The translations under genes and the position numbers were made by a program. Positions 1 to 11,714 of a stretch of 64,000 nucleotides of DNA are shown piece by piece. Under the pieces are notes generated by a model that did not search any database, had not been told where the DNA came from, and saw only the letters and a program-made list of their open reading frames with translations. Origin of the DNA: Papio anubis (lineage: Eukaryota > Chordata > Mammalia > Primates > Cercopithecidae); NCBI RefSeq assembly GCF_008728515.1, contig NC_044983.1, positions 129,823,139-129,887,138 on the forward strand. The letters are read 5' to 3'. The number at the start of each line of letters is the position of its first letter. The stretch's first letter is position 1.

Positions 1-282
1 GTTTCTAAGTCAGAAACTCGCAAACAACAAATGACACTAGATCTCAAAAGGGAAGTTATTTATTCAGAGCTTTCAGGACAGAATCCAGCCTAGAGTTGGG
101 AGGAAGATATAAGCTGGCTCCATAGCTCATTTGGAACGCAACATCGAAGTTCTTATCGTGGTCCAAAAAGCAAGACAGGGAGCCCATCAGCATAGCTATT
201 ATTCAATGTTGCACAGAAGTTCTTAACCAAAGTAATGAGATCTAACATGATAAATATTACTGATTTCTCTCATTTTCACTGA

Positions 283-485
283 TAGCCACTATATGCCAGA
301 TAGCTCTAAATGTTTTGCACGGATTAATGCCTATAAGTCTTACATCAAACTCATAAGGTACGTGCAATTATTATCCTCATTTTTACAGGTAAGGAAACTG
401 AGACACAGAATGGTTTAGAGACTTGCCAAAGTTTCACGGTCTCCTAGCCTGGCTACTTGATTTGCATCAGATATGGGGCCCCAGG
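283..485 (-). repeat. MIR SINE
   Basis: The stretch contains the antisense MIR core: a variant of ccccattttacagatgagg followed by gaaactgagacacagaatgg and a degraded gcccaaggtcac block. It is an old mammalian SINE with no expected function of its own. Confidence 0.7.
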
Positions 486-1030
486 CCCAGCCAACAATAA
501 AGAGATTATCTGGTTTTCCACTGGCCATTTTTTCCCCTAGCATATATCCCCCTAAAACTCCAACTGAGAGGGGCACAGGTTGGTATTCTTGGGTCTCCTG
601 GACATAAGGTGGCCCAGATCTAAGTATCAACCTCTAGACCAAGGAACCCCACGGTTGACCGGGAGAGATGTGGGCAGTTACTGCGCTATCACTATGAGGC
701 AAGGACTGGGCAGAGGAGAAGACGAGGGTCAATACCAGCCAGGTGAACACAGTGTGCTGTGTGCTGGGTCAGGAAAGTCATGTTAGGCAATGGGAGCCCC
801 TGGGAGGTGTCAGGCGGGACAGTGGCCAACTTCCCATTTTGAAATACCACTCTGGATACTTGGAAGTTAAATGGAAAATGGACTTGAAAGGAACAAGACT
901 GGAGGCAGGGAATCAATTATCCAGTTAACTGCAGTGGCATGGACAAGAGATACTAAAGGCCTAAAATGAGGCAGGGGAATAAAAATATGGGAAAAGAAGA
1001 CAACATTTAAGAGAGATGAAGAAGGTAAAA

Positions 1031-1080
1031 TCAGCCAGACCTGATGGCTGGGATGATGTGTGAGAGGAAGGAGATGGAGC
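1031..1080. repeat. Left arm of a 50-bp inverted repeat
   Basis: This segment matches the reverse complement of 3446-3495 at about 44 of 50 positions, including the shared core gatgatgtgtgagagg. It lies about 175 bp before the first copy of a direct repeat (1255-1435). It may mark one end of a locally duplicated and partly inverted block. Confidence 0.65.
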
Positions 1081-1254
1081 CTCTAGGATGGCTCCCAAGC
1101 TTCCAGCATGGATGGCAGAGGGCAAGGAAGGCCACCAGCAAAAAGGAAGTTATATGGATAATGGGAGGGAGAGGGTGTATTCCTAGAACTCTGAACATCC
1201 CACAGGGTGGGTCTAGAACTCAGAGGACAGCTCTGGGCTGCAAACACAGATCAG

Positions 1255-1435
1255 AGGACAGGCAACTAGCAGAGGTCCTAAGACTGAGTGTGGCCATGGA
1301 AAGAGTATATCAAGTGAGAAGAGAAGCAGGATTGGAACAGCATCCTGGAACACAGGAGCAGGCAGGCAAAAGGAGGTGGACTTGGAAGAGGGATGACAGA
1401 GGATAGCAGGTGTGGGGATCAGTGGAGTCTGGAAT
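1255..1435. repeat. Local direct repeat, copy A
   Basis: About 180 bp that align with 3248-3437 at roughly 80 percent identity, sharing the block gtgagaagagaagcaggatt. Part of it resembles the antisense of L2. The match between copies A and B looks closer than expected for independently inserted L2 fossils, so a local duplication is the preferred reading. Confidence 0.6.
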
Positions 1436-1710
1436 CATGGGATCTGAGGAATAAGGTCCTCCAGGTAGAGGAGGATAATGGAGCTGAGTGCTCTAAGAAA
1501 TCCAACAGGAAGGGGCCTCCCCAGTGTCCACTGGACCTGGCAATCAGGGGGTGGCACCAGTAACCTACCAAGAAGGGGTTCAGCAGCATGAGACAGGCAA
1601 AAGTCAGGCTTCAGCAAGTCAAGGAGAAAAGATGAGGAGCACAGGCTGGGTCATCTTCCTTTTTCCAAAAGGTGGCATCAAAAAAAAAATCTTTCTCAAA
1701 AGGTACATTG

Positions 1711-2011
1711 GGCCAGGCACAGTGACTCACACCTGCAATCCCAGCACTTTGGGAGGCTGAGGTGGGCGGATCACTTGGGGTCAGGAGTTCAAGACTGGCC
1801 TGGGTAACATGGCGAAACCTGTTCTCTACTAAAAATACAAAAATTAGCCAGGCGTGGTGATACATGCCTGTAGTCCCAGCTATTTGTGGGGCTGAGGCAC
1901 GAGAATTGCTCGAATCTGGGAGGCAGAGGTCACAGTGAGCCAAGATTGCGCCCCTGTGTTCCAGCCTGGATGACAAAATGAGACCCTGTCGCCAAAAAAA
2001 AAAAAAAAAAA
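1711..2011 (+). mobile_element. Alu SINE (full length, S/J-type)
   Basis: A complete Alu dimer begins ggccaggcacagtgactcac and contains both the left and right arms. The middle A-rich linker is present and the copy ends in an A-tail of about 18 bases. It is antisense to ZFAT, so the pre-mRNA would carry its T-rich complement. Confidence 0.93.
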
Positions 2012-3049
2012 GAAGATTAAAAAAAGGTATAGTGAAGATTTGTTAAAGCTGAAATTCTTTAAGTCCTTATTTTTATGTCAAGCAAGCAAGATGTCACCAC
2101 CATAGTAAAAGTCTGGGTGACAGAGTGAGACCCTATTGCCTCTTAAAAATAAAAAGCTGGTAAAATACACATTTTCATAATTTGAGAATTTGCTGTTTTG
2201 GTTCTTTAAACAAAAAGAAAGAGAATAGAAGAGGACAGGGAATCATATCTCACACATGAAACTGGATTCTGAAAAGCCTGATTAGAAGACATCTAAAAAC
2301 CTCTAACTACATTAAAGTGATCGCATTTCCCATCGGCATCAAGGAACAGACCTACAGGAACGTTGTAAAGCAGATGAGAAGCTGGTGATGAGGTAATGTG
2401 CAAGGTCATGACATTGGCAACTGACTGCAATGTACAGGATGGCTTTTTGGTAAAACGAGGAGTTGCTCTGTTGGCTCCTATTCACAGCAAGCAAGAAGGC
2501 TGTCATCAGGTAAGGTTTTTGCAGTCTAATTTGTGCAACCAAGTATGGTATTAAGGTGGCACATATATCAAAAGGCTCAAACATCAGATGTGAATCCGCC
2601 CCTTTGTTGACAGGCCTACCTTGGAGAGGGTGAAGAAGAATAAAGGCAAAACAGAAAGTGCTCGATGACACTAGTGTGTGAAACCTGGGGCCATACATCA
2701 CTATTTCAACCTTAGTTTAACAACGTGGCTGGTGTAGTAATCAAGATACAGACAGAGACAGACATACGGAAGGAGACTAACCACCCGTCTGGTATCAGAA
2801 AATTTGGATTCAAATGCAGAAAAAGGTCATGTAATGGTTATGACCTACATGAAGTGGACTGGTTGGTACAAGACTATTTATACACTGCTGATAGACAGAA
2901 GTGGTGTTATTAGAATGCGGACACCTTTACAACACAGAAGGACCTTCTCAAGGACATGACTGCATTCTATGTCAAGCAAGGGTAGAAGAACGGAGTGTGG
3001 CAGCATGAATGAACCAGGAGCAGGAGAAGAGGGTCAGGCGTTAGGCCCA

Positions 3050-3140
3050 CCACTAACAGTGGAGTCACCCTCGCCAAGTCATTACACCTCCGCTGCTTTT
3101 GATTCCGTATCTGTGAAATGGGACAGCAAACCTTTCCTGC
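3050..3140 (+). repeat. MIR SINE fragment
   Basis: Sense MIR core: a degraded caagtcattacacctc block followed by gtatctgtgaaatgggacag, the MIR counterpart of the usual catctgtaaaatgggg. Confidence 0.65.
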
Positions 3141-3247
3141 CTACCTGATGGAGTTTAGATGGGGCACCAAAAACAGAGCACGACTGTGCTTTGAGAATCA
3201 AAAAACACCATAGGCCTCACTACTGTGGTCTTTAATCAGTTCATTAG

Positions 3248-3437
3248 CGTATTAGCACAGGAAACTAGCAGATGCCCTAAGACTGAACGCAGCCATAGAA
3301 AGAGAGTGTATAAAGTGAGAAGAGAAGCAGGATTGGAAGAGCGCCCTGGGGTGCAGGGGCAGGCAGCCAAAAGGAGATGGGCTCGGAAGAAGGACAAGAG
3401 AGGACAGACAGTAGGTGAGAGGATCAGGGGAGTCTGG
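3248..3437. repeat. Local direct repeat, copy B
   Basis: This is the second copy of the block at 1255-1435, in the same orientation and about 2 kb away. It is followed within about 10 bp by the inverted arm 3446-3495. Confidence 0.6.
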
Positions 3438-3445
3438 AGTCTGGA

Positions 3446-3495
3446 GCTCCATCTCCTCCCTCTCACACATCATCTCAGCCCTCAGGATTGGCTGG
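3446..3495. repeat. Right arm of a 50-bp inverted repeat
   Basis: Reverse complement of 1031-1080, containing cctctcacacatcatc. Copy A has the arm upstream of the body, and copy B has it downstream in the opposite orientation. Confidence 0.65.
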
Positions 3496-4289
3496 TTTTA
3501 CTGGCTCTATCTCTTTTAAATGTTCTCTTTTAAAATGTTCCCACATTTTTATTCCCCTATCTAATGTGGTCATCTGAGGCTCCAAGAAACCTCCTGGTGG
3601 GTGTCCTCTCAATTTTCCCTATGACAAGGACATTCCCTTCCCTTCTAGAGAAGCTCTTCTCTTCATATGGCCTGGGACCCTGTGTAGGAGGCTGCCTGCC
3701 CGTGCATGGAGGCACAGAGTCCCTCCACCACCTTCAAAGGCTACAAAAAGTCCCACCTACACCACCATGACCCAATTAAACTGTACCCACTCATACATCA
3801 ACTGCCCTGGACTCACTCCTGTAAATATAAGTGAAAAGACTTTCATAATATTGCATGTTAAGTCACTTAGAAACACTAACCGTCACTCTCATATGCCTTT
3901 ATTCCTCAATGGCCATCTAGCGGACTGGGAAATTCTGAAAAAGTGAAAAAACTCTAACCTAAAAAATAGATTTCAAGTGTCATGAAGTTTTCATGAACTA
4001 TATTTAACCATCAGTTAAGTTAAACTTTGGCCTGTAGGCATTTGTTCACCTTGATTTTGTAGTTTTCCTGTAGTTTGGGGTCATTTTTTAGGCTCATGAA
4101 AATGTGCTCAGGGTTCTGTGGATCAAGTGGCCCTGCCCACTGGCACCAGAGGGGAGAGGGGCCAGTTCTCATAGGTCCAGCAGGACTCCGGGCACTGGGT
4201 TCCATGAGCTGGCCAGGACAGCAGGCTCTGTCAGGGCTTCCTCATGTGACCTTAAGGGAAATCTTGGACTTCAGATTTGGAGACAGCCA

Positions 4290-4721
4290 TGCATATAGTT
4301 TGAATATTTTTCCCTCCAGAACTCATGCTGAAATTTAATATTATGGAGTATTGAGGGGTATTGAGAGTTTGGGCATTTAAGATGTGACTGAATTATGAGG
4401 GCTCTGTCCTCATGCATGGATTCACCCATTCAAGGATTGACGGATTAATGAGTTGTCATGGGAAAGGAATTGGTGGCTTTATTAAGAAGAGGAAGGGGAC
4501 ATGCACTAGCACATGAACACACTCAGCCCCCTCACCATGAGATATCCTGCACTGCCTTGGGACTCTGCAGAGTCCCCACCAGCAAGAAGGCTCTCAACCA
4601 GATGCAGCCCCTTGACCCTGAACTTCACAGCCTCCAGAACTGTGAGAAATAAATTCCTTTTCTGTATACATTACCCAGTTTCAAGTATTATGTTATAAGC
4701 AACAGAAAATGGACTAATACA
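4290..4721 (+). mobile_element. MaLR solo LTR (MLT1/MST-like)
   Basis: The element starts with a tatagtttgaatat block and ends with aacagaaaatggactaatac, both typical of ERVL-MaLR LTRs. It has the internal ccagcctccagaactgtgag-like block and an AATAAA signal (gagaaataaattcc) in the expected place. No internal retroviral sequence flanks it. Confidence 0.8.
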
Positions 4722-4775
4722 AGCCAATCATCAGTTAATCTTCATTTACCACAAGTAAAAAGACACGCACAAAAA

Positions 4776-4840
4776 AAGAGATGAGGAAAGGAAGAAAGAA
4801 AAAAGGAAAGAAAAGAGAGAGAGAGGGAAAGGAAGAGAAT
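4776..4840 (+). repeat. GA-rich low-complexity tract
   Basis: Purine-only tract of mixed aggaaag and (ga)n units immediately downstream of the MaLR LTR. Confidence 0.8.
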
Positions 4841-5457
4841 GGAGAAATTAATGCCAGTGTCTTGAGTTTGAGGAATGACAATCACAGGATCAATTAACCA
4901 TGATCCACTGAAAGATAAGAAAAATAGGCAATATATGTCATCACCTCACATAAAAATTAAATGCCAAATCATGCTGCCATTTCTTTCCAAAAAGATCTCT
5001 TATCTTTACTCATAAATAAAGTATCTGCTGAGCATCTACTACATGCCAAGCAATATGTTACGAACTGGAGGTGGCTGGCACCACACTCACAGGCATTCCA
5101 CTAAATCCTCTTACCTCGTTCACCACCTCCTACTAGAGGTCCTGAACGTTTACATCTTACCTCCTCCCTCCCAGATGCCAGGACCTTGAAGGCCAGGCCA
5201 GCTGGTAACTTTCTTCTCTACAAGGCCTGCCTGATCCAGACCTGCCCACTTCTCTGACCACATCCCTCTCCATGGTCATCTTCGGTCAATGGACTCGAAC
5301 CATACTGCTCCTTTCTCATTTGCATTCTCACTCTCCCTCTATCCAGAACACCCCATCACCGCATCAGCAGATTTCCCTCAGGCAGCTGTGTCCTGGACCA
5401 AAGTCAAGTCTCCAAACTGCCCTTCTTACCCTAGTCTTGATCCTGCCATTCTCTCTA

Positions 5458-5821
5458 CAACAAGTGTCTTTCTTTTCTTTCTAACTTTCATTTTAGGCTC
5501 AAGGGGTACATGTGCAGATATGTCACATGGGTAAATTGCATGTCACAGGGGTTTGGTGTACAGATAATTTTGTTACCAGGTAATTAGCATAACACCCAAC
5601 AGGTAGTTTTTCAATCCTCATCCTCCTCCCACCAGCCTCAAGCAGGCCCCAGTGTGTACTGTTCCCTTCTTTGTGTCCACGTGTACTCAGTAAGTACCCA
5701 TGTATAAGTGACAATATGTGGTATTTGGTTTTGTGTTCTTGCACTAATTCACTTAGGATAATGGCCTCCAGCTTGATCCATGTTGCTGCATAGGACATGA
5801 TCTCACACAACAAGCGTCTTT
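5458..5821 (-). mobile_element. 5'-truncated primate L1 with target-site duplication
   Basis: The L1 body (about 5473-5806) is the antisense of the LINE-1 3' end, with ggggtacatgtgcagat near the 3' UTR end and an ORF2 C-terminal remnant further right. It is flanked by acaacaagtgtcttt (5458-5472) and acaacaagcgtcttt (5807-5821), a 15-bp duplication with one mismatch. The poly(A) has decayed to a T-rich stretch (tcttttctttctaactttc). It looks like an L1PB or older L1PA subfamily. Confidence 0.85.
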
Positions 5822-5870
5822 ATCAGCCCCTGTTCAGAGCCTTCAAGGTCTGCCAGAGCCTGTGGAGAGC

Positions 5871-6285
5871 CCCAGATGACCTGTCCACACCTCTCTGTAA
5901 TAGTGAGCCAAGTACATGCAGGTATTGTACAGAAGTGAGGGCAGGGGGGGCAGTGGAAGGAGAGCATGTACCAAGCCCCAAATAACCTGCCCACACCTCT
6001 CTGTGACACTCAGCCAGGCATATGCAATTCCTGCACAGAAGAAGAGATGGGGTCATGTACAAATCCCCAGATGACCTGCCACACCTCTCTGTGATAGTCA
6101 GCCAGGTACATGCAGTTACTGCAGAGAAGAAGAGATGGGGTCACGTACGAATCCCCAGAGACCTGCCCACTACCTCTCTGTGACAGTCAGCCAATTACAT
6201 GTACTTACTGCACAGAAGAGATGGGGTCATGTACAAATCCCCAGATGACCTGCCACACCTCTCTGTGATAGTCAGCCAGGCACAC
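5871..6285 (+). repeat. Minisatellite, ~87-bp unit, about 5 copies
   Basis: The block ctgcccacacctctctgtga recurs with small changes at 5881, 5987, 6076, 6163 and 6250. The spacings are therefore 106, 89, 87 and 87 bp; the first unit carries an extra ~18 bp G-rich insertion. Each unit also holds a gtcagccaggtacatgcag block and an aagagatggggtcatgtac block. It starts about 50 bp after the L1 target-site duplication. Confidence 0.9.
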
Positions 6286-6899
6286 TGGGAGATGTGCAGG
6301 AGCTTGCTCCAAACCATCTCACTCCTGCAACTGCCACTCCTGTGTGCAAGCCATTCCTTTTTCGTTAAGAACACTCCCCACCTGCTTTCTCTACTTCACT
6401 AACTTTCAGAACAACTTCAGCACACAGGAAGTTCCTGCCCCTTAGTGGATCTCTCAACTGTTGTGTGCAGGCATCTACTTCTGTCCTTCTGATATTGCTC
6501 TATTCTACTGAGTTCCTTGGGTCAGGCTCTGTGTATCTTCCCCTCAATACCCTCGAGAAAGAATCTATTGATTCTAATACTAGATGACACCAAAGTGAGA
6601 AGGGGCTATGGTTATCTAGTGAAACATGCCACTGACAGTGAAAATCAGCTAAACTTGTCTGAATGAACAAGTTGATCACATTGGATTCAACGCTGACCCA
6701 CTCATTCCAAGCAACGCATCAAGCCTTAGATCTCCAAAGCATAAATCATGGGATGACACTGTATAAATACCCACCTCCTCACTTAAAACAATGCCCCCTC
6801 TTACGCTTTGAAAGAAGACAATGTTATTATGCTTCACAGATTTGAGCCAAACTTGATGAGTTCAACATTTTCTTTATCCCCAAGTTACTAAAAATGTCG

Positions 6900-7245
6900 A
6901 CCCATTGTCTTGTGGTACTGAGAGTGGGAAAGTTCATCAGCTAGGCCCCCATCCATTCTTCACGAGCCTCAGCTTGCTCTTTACTTGCCCCACCTTCACC
7001 CTGAAATTTTGTCTGACTCTCCCAGGAAGATGTAAGTTCTTCTTCTCATCTGTCCCCCAACACCTGGTAAAGCTGTGGTACGAACCCTGCTATGGTGTAA
7101 CTGCCACCTGCCTCTCCACGTCCACCCTCCATAGGCTGCAAATCCTTTGAGAGTACAGACTACATCAGAACCCGCTCACCTATGCTCCCCTGGCAGCTAG
7201 TGCAGTGCCCAGCACAGGCAGACGCTCAAATACAGTTATGTGGCT
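6900..7245 (+). repeat. L2 LINE 3' fragment
   Basis: It carries the L2 3' pattern, with an aatcctttgagagtacagac block and a gtgcagtgcccagcacaggc block leading to ctcaaatac. It is an old, diverged copy. Confidence 0.65.
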
Positions 7246-7399
7246 AAAAGACAAACGAAGATTGCCTGCCTCTTTCTGTTAACGATTCATGTGCAGTTAG
7301 TCCAGCAAACCCTCCTAACAACAACAACAACAAAAGAAAAAAGCTAAAAATCTGGTTACAATTTTTTTAAAAAAAAACAACATTAAATTTAAGAACTTT

Positions 7400-8150
7400 A
7401 AGAGACATCACAAAGAAAGTGAAGTAAAGCCAAATAAGGATAAACTGTATCCCTAACATATAACCAAAAATGACCCACACTTAAGAGAGATAAAGAATTC
7501 CTGAAGACAAGTAAGAAAACAACAAAATCTCCCAATAGAACAATGAAAAACTAGCTGAACAGATACTTTACTAGAAAAAAAGGTGGAGGAGGGAGGGAAG
7601 GAGAGTAAAAGAAAGTAAAGAAATCCAAGCAGCTAAAAAACATATGAAAAGGGGCCCAACCTCATTAACAATCATGAAGATAAAAGTAAAACCACATAGA
7701 AGGTCACTGCACAGGTACCAGACTGGCAACACAGAAAGTTCACACCAAGATATGGACCAAGAGAGGCTAATGCATGCTGCTGCAAACTGGTGCAACCACT
7801 TTGGAAAACAATTGAGCATCACCTAGCAAAGCTGAAGCTGTGCATATCCCATGGCCTGCAAGTCCTCTGTGGGTGTATGTATCTTGAAGAAACTGGTGGA
7901 CAAGCATACCAGAACACAGGTGTCATGAGTCCAGAGCAGCTGAGCTCATAAAAGCAACAAAACAGAAAGAACCCAATTATTCACTGCAATTAAATGAATA
8001 ATAACATCATGCTAGGTTCACATGGGGGAGTCATATTTCACACAATGGCATATGTGCTGCAAAGAAATGAGTGAACTAGGGCTATACGTGAGAACTGGTC
8101 AGTCTGACCAATATAACTCTGAGTAAAGAAGCAAACTTCAAAACAAATAT
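7400..8150 (+). repeat. L1M LINE fragment
   Basis: The stretch resembles the end of ORF2 and the 3' UTR of old L1: a block like aacatatgaaaaggggccca, then accactttggaaaacaattg and later gcatatcccatggcctgcaa. It is interrupted on the right by the Alu at 8153. Confidence 0.6.
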
Positions 8151-8152
8151 AC

Positions 8153-8450
8153 AAGGCCAGGTGCAGTGGCTCACACCTGTAATCCCAACACTTTGGGAGG
8201 CTGAGGTGGGAGAAATGGTTAAGCCCAGGAGTTCAAGACCAGCCTGGGCAACATACTGAGACTCTGTCTCTAACAAAAAAAAATTTTTTAATTAGCTAGA
8301 AGTGGGGCACACGTCCTCCTTGTAGTCCCAGCTAGTCAGGGGGCCAAGGTGAGAGGATCCCTGGAGCCCAGGAGTTCAAGACCAGCCTGGGCAACACAGT
8401 GAGACTCTGTCTCTAGAAAAAGTAATTTAAAAAAATTAGTTAGATGTGGT
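8153..8450 (+). mobile_element. Rearranged AluJ-like element
   Basis: The left arm is normal (begins at 8156 with ggccaggtgcagtggctc). The right arm starts normally (ttgtagtcccagctag) but ends with left-arm sequence, ttcaagaccagcctgggcaa, and lacks the cagtgagc block. A second partial A-rich linker (aaaaaattagttagatgtgg) then follows, as if a new right arm were starting. This points to recombination between left and right arms. Confidence 0.75.
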
Positions 8451-8498
8451 TTAGATATGCATACATGGTTGGCAAAACTATAATGAAATAAAAAAGTA

Positions 8499-8628
8499 TT
8501 AGGTTGATGCAAAAGTAATTACGGTTTTTGCCATTAAAAATAATGCCATCCATGTATACATCTCTAAACAAGGTGCTTTAGCATGTGTTTTACTGGCAAA
8601 AACCACAATTACTTTTGTACCAACCTAA
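8499..8628. mobile_element. MADE1 mariner MITE with 50-bp internal insertion; miR-548-like hairpin
   Basis: The terminal inverted repeats begin ttaggttg and end caacctaa and are flanked by TA on both sides (8497-8498 and 8629-8630), the mariner target duplication. The arms 8499-8533 and 8594-8628 pair at about 31 of 35 positions. Standard MADE1 is about 80 bp; this copy is 130 bp because about 50 bp sit in the loop. The arms contain aaaagtaattacggtttttg and caaaaaccacaattactttt, close to mature miR-548 family sequences. Whether this copy is expressed or processed is unknown. Confidence 0.88.
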
Positions 8629-8879
8629 TAATTGTCATTGAAGTCGGGAAGTGGTGACTTTTGGGACAGAGAAAGGGTGGTCTCAGGAACATCCTGCAGG
8701 AGGGTGTCCGGTAATGGTCTCTTTCTGGGCAGCAGCTATGCAAGTGTTCACCTTAAAATTATTCATCACACCACATCTTCATGTCATATGTACTATTCTG
8801 GACATACATTCTATTTCACAATAAGAAAAGTAAAGAAAGAAAGACAGTAAAAAGAAATGTATGGCCAAATGGGTAAATA

Positions 8880-8995
8880 GGCAACAGAGGTCCCCTTCAC
8901 AAGGTTTTTATGAGGATTATACAGAACTTACATTAAATGCCTAGAATGATACATAGCATCCAACTGGTAGTTATTACTAACATTAATAACACTGA
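8880..8995 (+). repeat. MIR SINE 3' fragment
   Basis: It matches the MIR 3' half: aaggtttttatgaggattat, then a degraded aatgcctagaatgatacata block and gtagttattactaac. Confidence 0.65.
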
Positions 8996-9954
8996 TGACA
9001 ACACCACTTATCGCGGCACATGCAGAGTGAGTTTTAGGTTTATTTTCTTTCATCTGTGTGATGAAAACTGCACTGAAACTATAACATATTCCAAAAGGGA
9101 GGCTTAGTAGGAATTTCTCTCTAAAGACCCAGTGACAGGCCTAGAGGAAATATTAACTATAACTCTGGCACTGCCAAGCTTCTATCAAGTTACCCAGGTG
9201 GAGAGACGGTCTTGATCATGCAAGTGCTTCCCGAGGGGTTTTGGTGGTAGGACACCTGTAAGATTTACGACAGCACTTCTGTAGCTGAGGAAATGCGACA
9301 GGAAGATGAAGTTCTTTTTCATTAATGTCTGGGGTGGCCATCAATCCCCTAAAATGCAAGCTAGCACCAAGTCACCCTGAGAAGTGTGTAGCTGGGCTGG
9401 GGGAGGGCGGGATCCCAAGTTCTTGAGAACTTTGAATTCAGACTTCATTCAGTTACTTCTGAGACTTATAAAGCAATTTTATCTAATCTGAGCCCATAAA
9501 GGATGAAGTGATAGCTTCTTCAGTCTTACCTCTCTTTTATTTCTGGGGAAAAAAAACAACCAGAACAGATGCTTCCGACAAATATTCCCCACCATGTACA
9601 GTGGAGAGGTCTGTGGCCTGGGACACTTCTCACAACCCCTAATTGGCAGGGGTTTCTGGAGTCAGACCTCAATCTAGCTCTACTGCCTAACAGCTCTGCA
9701 ACTTTGAGAATGTTTGCTCCTTTAATTGCAAGGACTGGAGCTAATGTAAACAGAGCAGTCTACATGGAGATGTTCATCAAATTATTACCATTGACAGTTT
9801 ACACAAAGAACAGTGGAAACTGCCTCAGGTAAAGGAAGAGAACCAACAGTATTCCTTTAACTTGCATTTGGAGTTTGAACACTTCCTGTTTATATTTGCA
9901 GCAATAGAGGAAGACGAGCCTAAGGAGGGGACCCCAAATTCGCAACAGATAATG

Positions 9955-10140
9955 ACAGCTATCACTGAGTGTTTATTAGATGCCTCAGTCGCCTAGGGTA
10001 AAGATGGAGATATTAACATCCTCTTCTTGCTGACAAGGCCCTGGGAAGTTAAGTGGCTCGCTGCAGGTCATGCAGTTAGTCACCAGCCAAACCAGTGTTC
10101 TAGCTAAGGTCTGTCGGAGCCTAATGTTCACACCCCAGTC
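9955..10140 (-). repeat. MIR SINE
   Basis: Antisense MIR: aagttaagtggctcgctgca and ggtcatgcagttagtcacca correspond to the usual ggtcacacagctagtaagt block. Confidence 0.65.
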
Positions 10141-11069
10141 TCCTTGGCCACTGGGGCACTGATCACCAAGGCTCACCACAAACAAGCTCCACCTCAGCAA
10201 TAATCTCTCCTGCTAATGGATCAGCTGGATGATTTCTGCAGCTTTTGCTTTTGTACTGTATTTTCAGTTTTGCAGATGAATTTGCATTTCAAATCACAGC
10301 ATCAACAAGATGGTGCTGTTTTCACGGTAGTAATTCCAGCTCCCAAAGTTCTAGTAGCATAACCTTCTCACCATTTCTTCCCCTTTCCTCTCTATTCCCG
10401 CCTCAGGACCTGGCTCTGTACAGACCCCCATCTAAACTGCCCACAGAACTACCAAACACTGCAGGTCAGAGTTAACACCACTGCAGCAGTGAAGATTGAC
10501 TGTGACTGCATTTGCACAGATTTCCAAAGAACACACCAGAAACAGATCACATGCACTCCCTCTTACAGGAATCTCCATCGAGGCTTCTTGAACATAACAC
10601 AATAATGAAGCTAGGTTTGCTGTGCTCAACATAAGACAACAATACACTTACAGATAGTAAACCGGCTCTTTGCTAAGAGGAGGCTCCTGGTGGGCTGCAG
10701 TGAACCTCTGCTGTGATCCTTCAGCATCCTCCAGGGCCTGGCTCACTGCATCTGGTGAGTGTGAAGAATCCCATGAGCCTTGGGACCATGCTTGGTTATC
10801 CTGGGCTGAGCACCTCCTTTCTAAAGCACTTACACATGTTTTATCTTGTATTAACCTCAAGAGGCCTCTGGCAACTGTGAGAAGAGGGAAGAACTGAGAG
10901 TTCAAAGCCACAGAACGGAGTGAAGGACCGGGCATGGCCCAGTAACAGAGGATCTGTTGAACGCTGTGCCCTTGTGGCTCCAAGTCCTTGAAGGAGCTCA
11001 GTCCCACCTCCACCTGGAAGTTGGCCATGATAAATCTATCGCACTAAATTTCTACAGAACCTATTCATT

Positions 11070-11470
11070 TACTGATTTGTTAATTCAGCAAGTATTTATT
11101 AAGCACTGCATAGATGCTGGGAGTAGGATAAAAACTAAACAAAGGGCTTCAAAGAATTTACATTCTAACATCATGAACAAGTAAATATATAACCCACTGA
11201 TGCTGTTAAACACATCAAAATAAAGCATTTGAGCCAAGACCTGAAGGAGGTGAAAGAAGCACCGTGTGGCTACCTGGGAGAAAAGCAGAATGAGAAGTGG
11301 GAAGAGCAGGTGCAACCAAGCGTGGAGATGGAGTGGGACGCGCCACATCTGCAACGGAGGGTCGGGGGCAAGGCAGCTCAGGAACCAGGGGCCAGGCAGG
11401 GCAGGTGCTTCTGGCCACCTGAAGGATTTCAGCTATAACTCTGAGTGTGACCAGAAGCCACTGAAGTGAC
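11070..11470 (-). repeat. L2 LINE fragment
   Basis: Antisense L2 3' end: aattcagcaagtatttatta agcactg-type start, then acctgaaggaggtgaaagaa. It is diverged but follows the L2 order. Confidence 0.6.
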
Positions 11471-11714
11471 AGACATACATGGGGTTCATTATACTATTTT
11501 CTCTACTTCTGGGTTCTCTGACAGCCAGTGTTTCCCAAAGTCTGTTTAAGTGCTGGCAGGCACGTTGGGAAAAATAGGAGAGGGACTTCTCCAGCCAAAA
11601 TGAGACTGAAAATCACTATGTACTGTGTCCCTACCACCTAACACCTGCCGACATCCCAGGGAACTAGTGTTCTAGAGAGCACAGTGTGGAAAACACTGAC
11701 TGACGGCCTCTTCC

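Noticed and set aside
2339..2701. 120-codon minus-strand reading frame, possible unannotated exon
   Set aside because: No domain or flanking splice pattern I can support, and it does not resemble ZFAT.
5871..6285. Possible CRISPR array
   Set aside because: Units are tandem with no unique spacers between short repeats, and this is vertebrate DNA.
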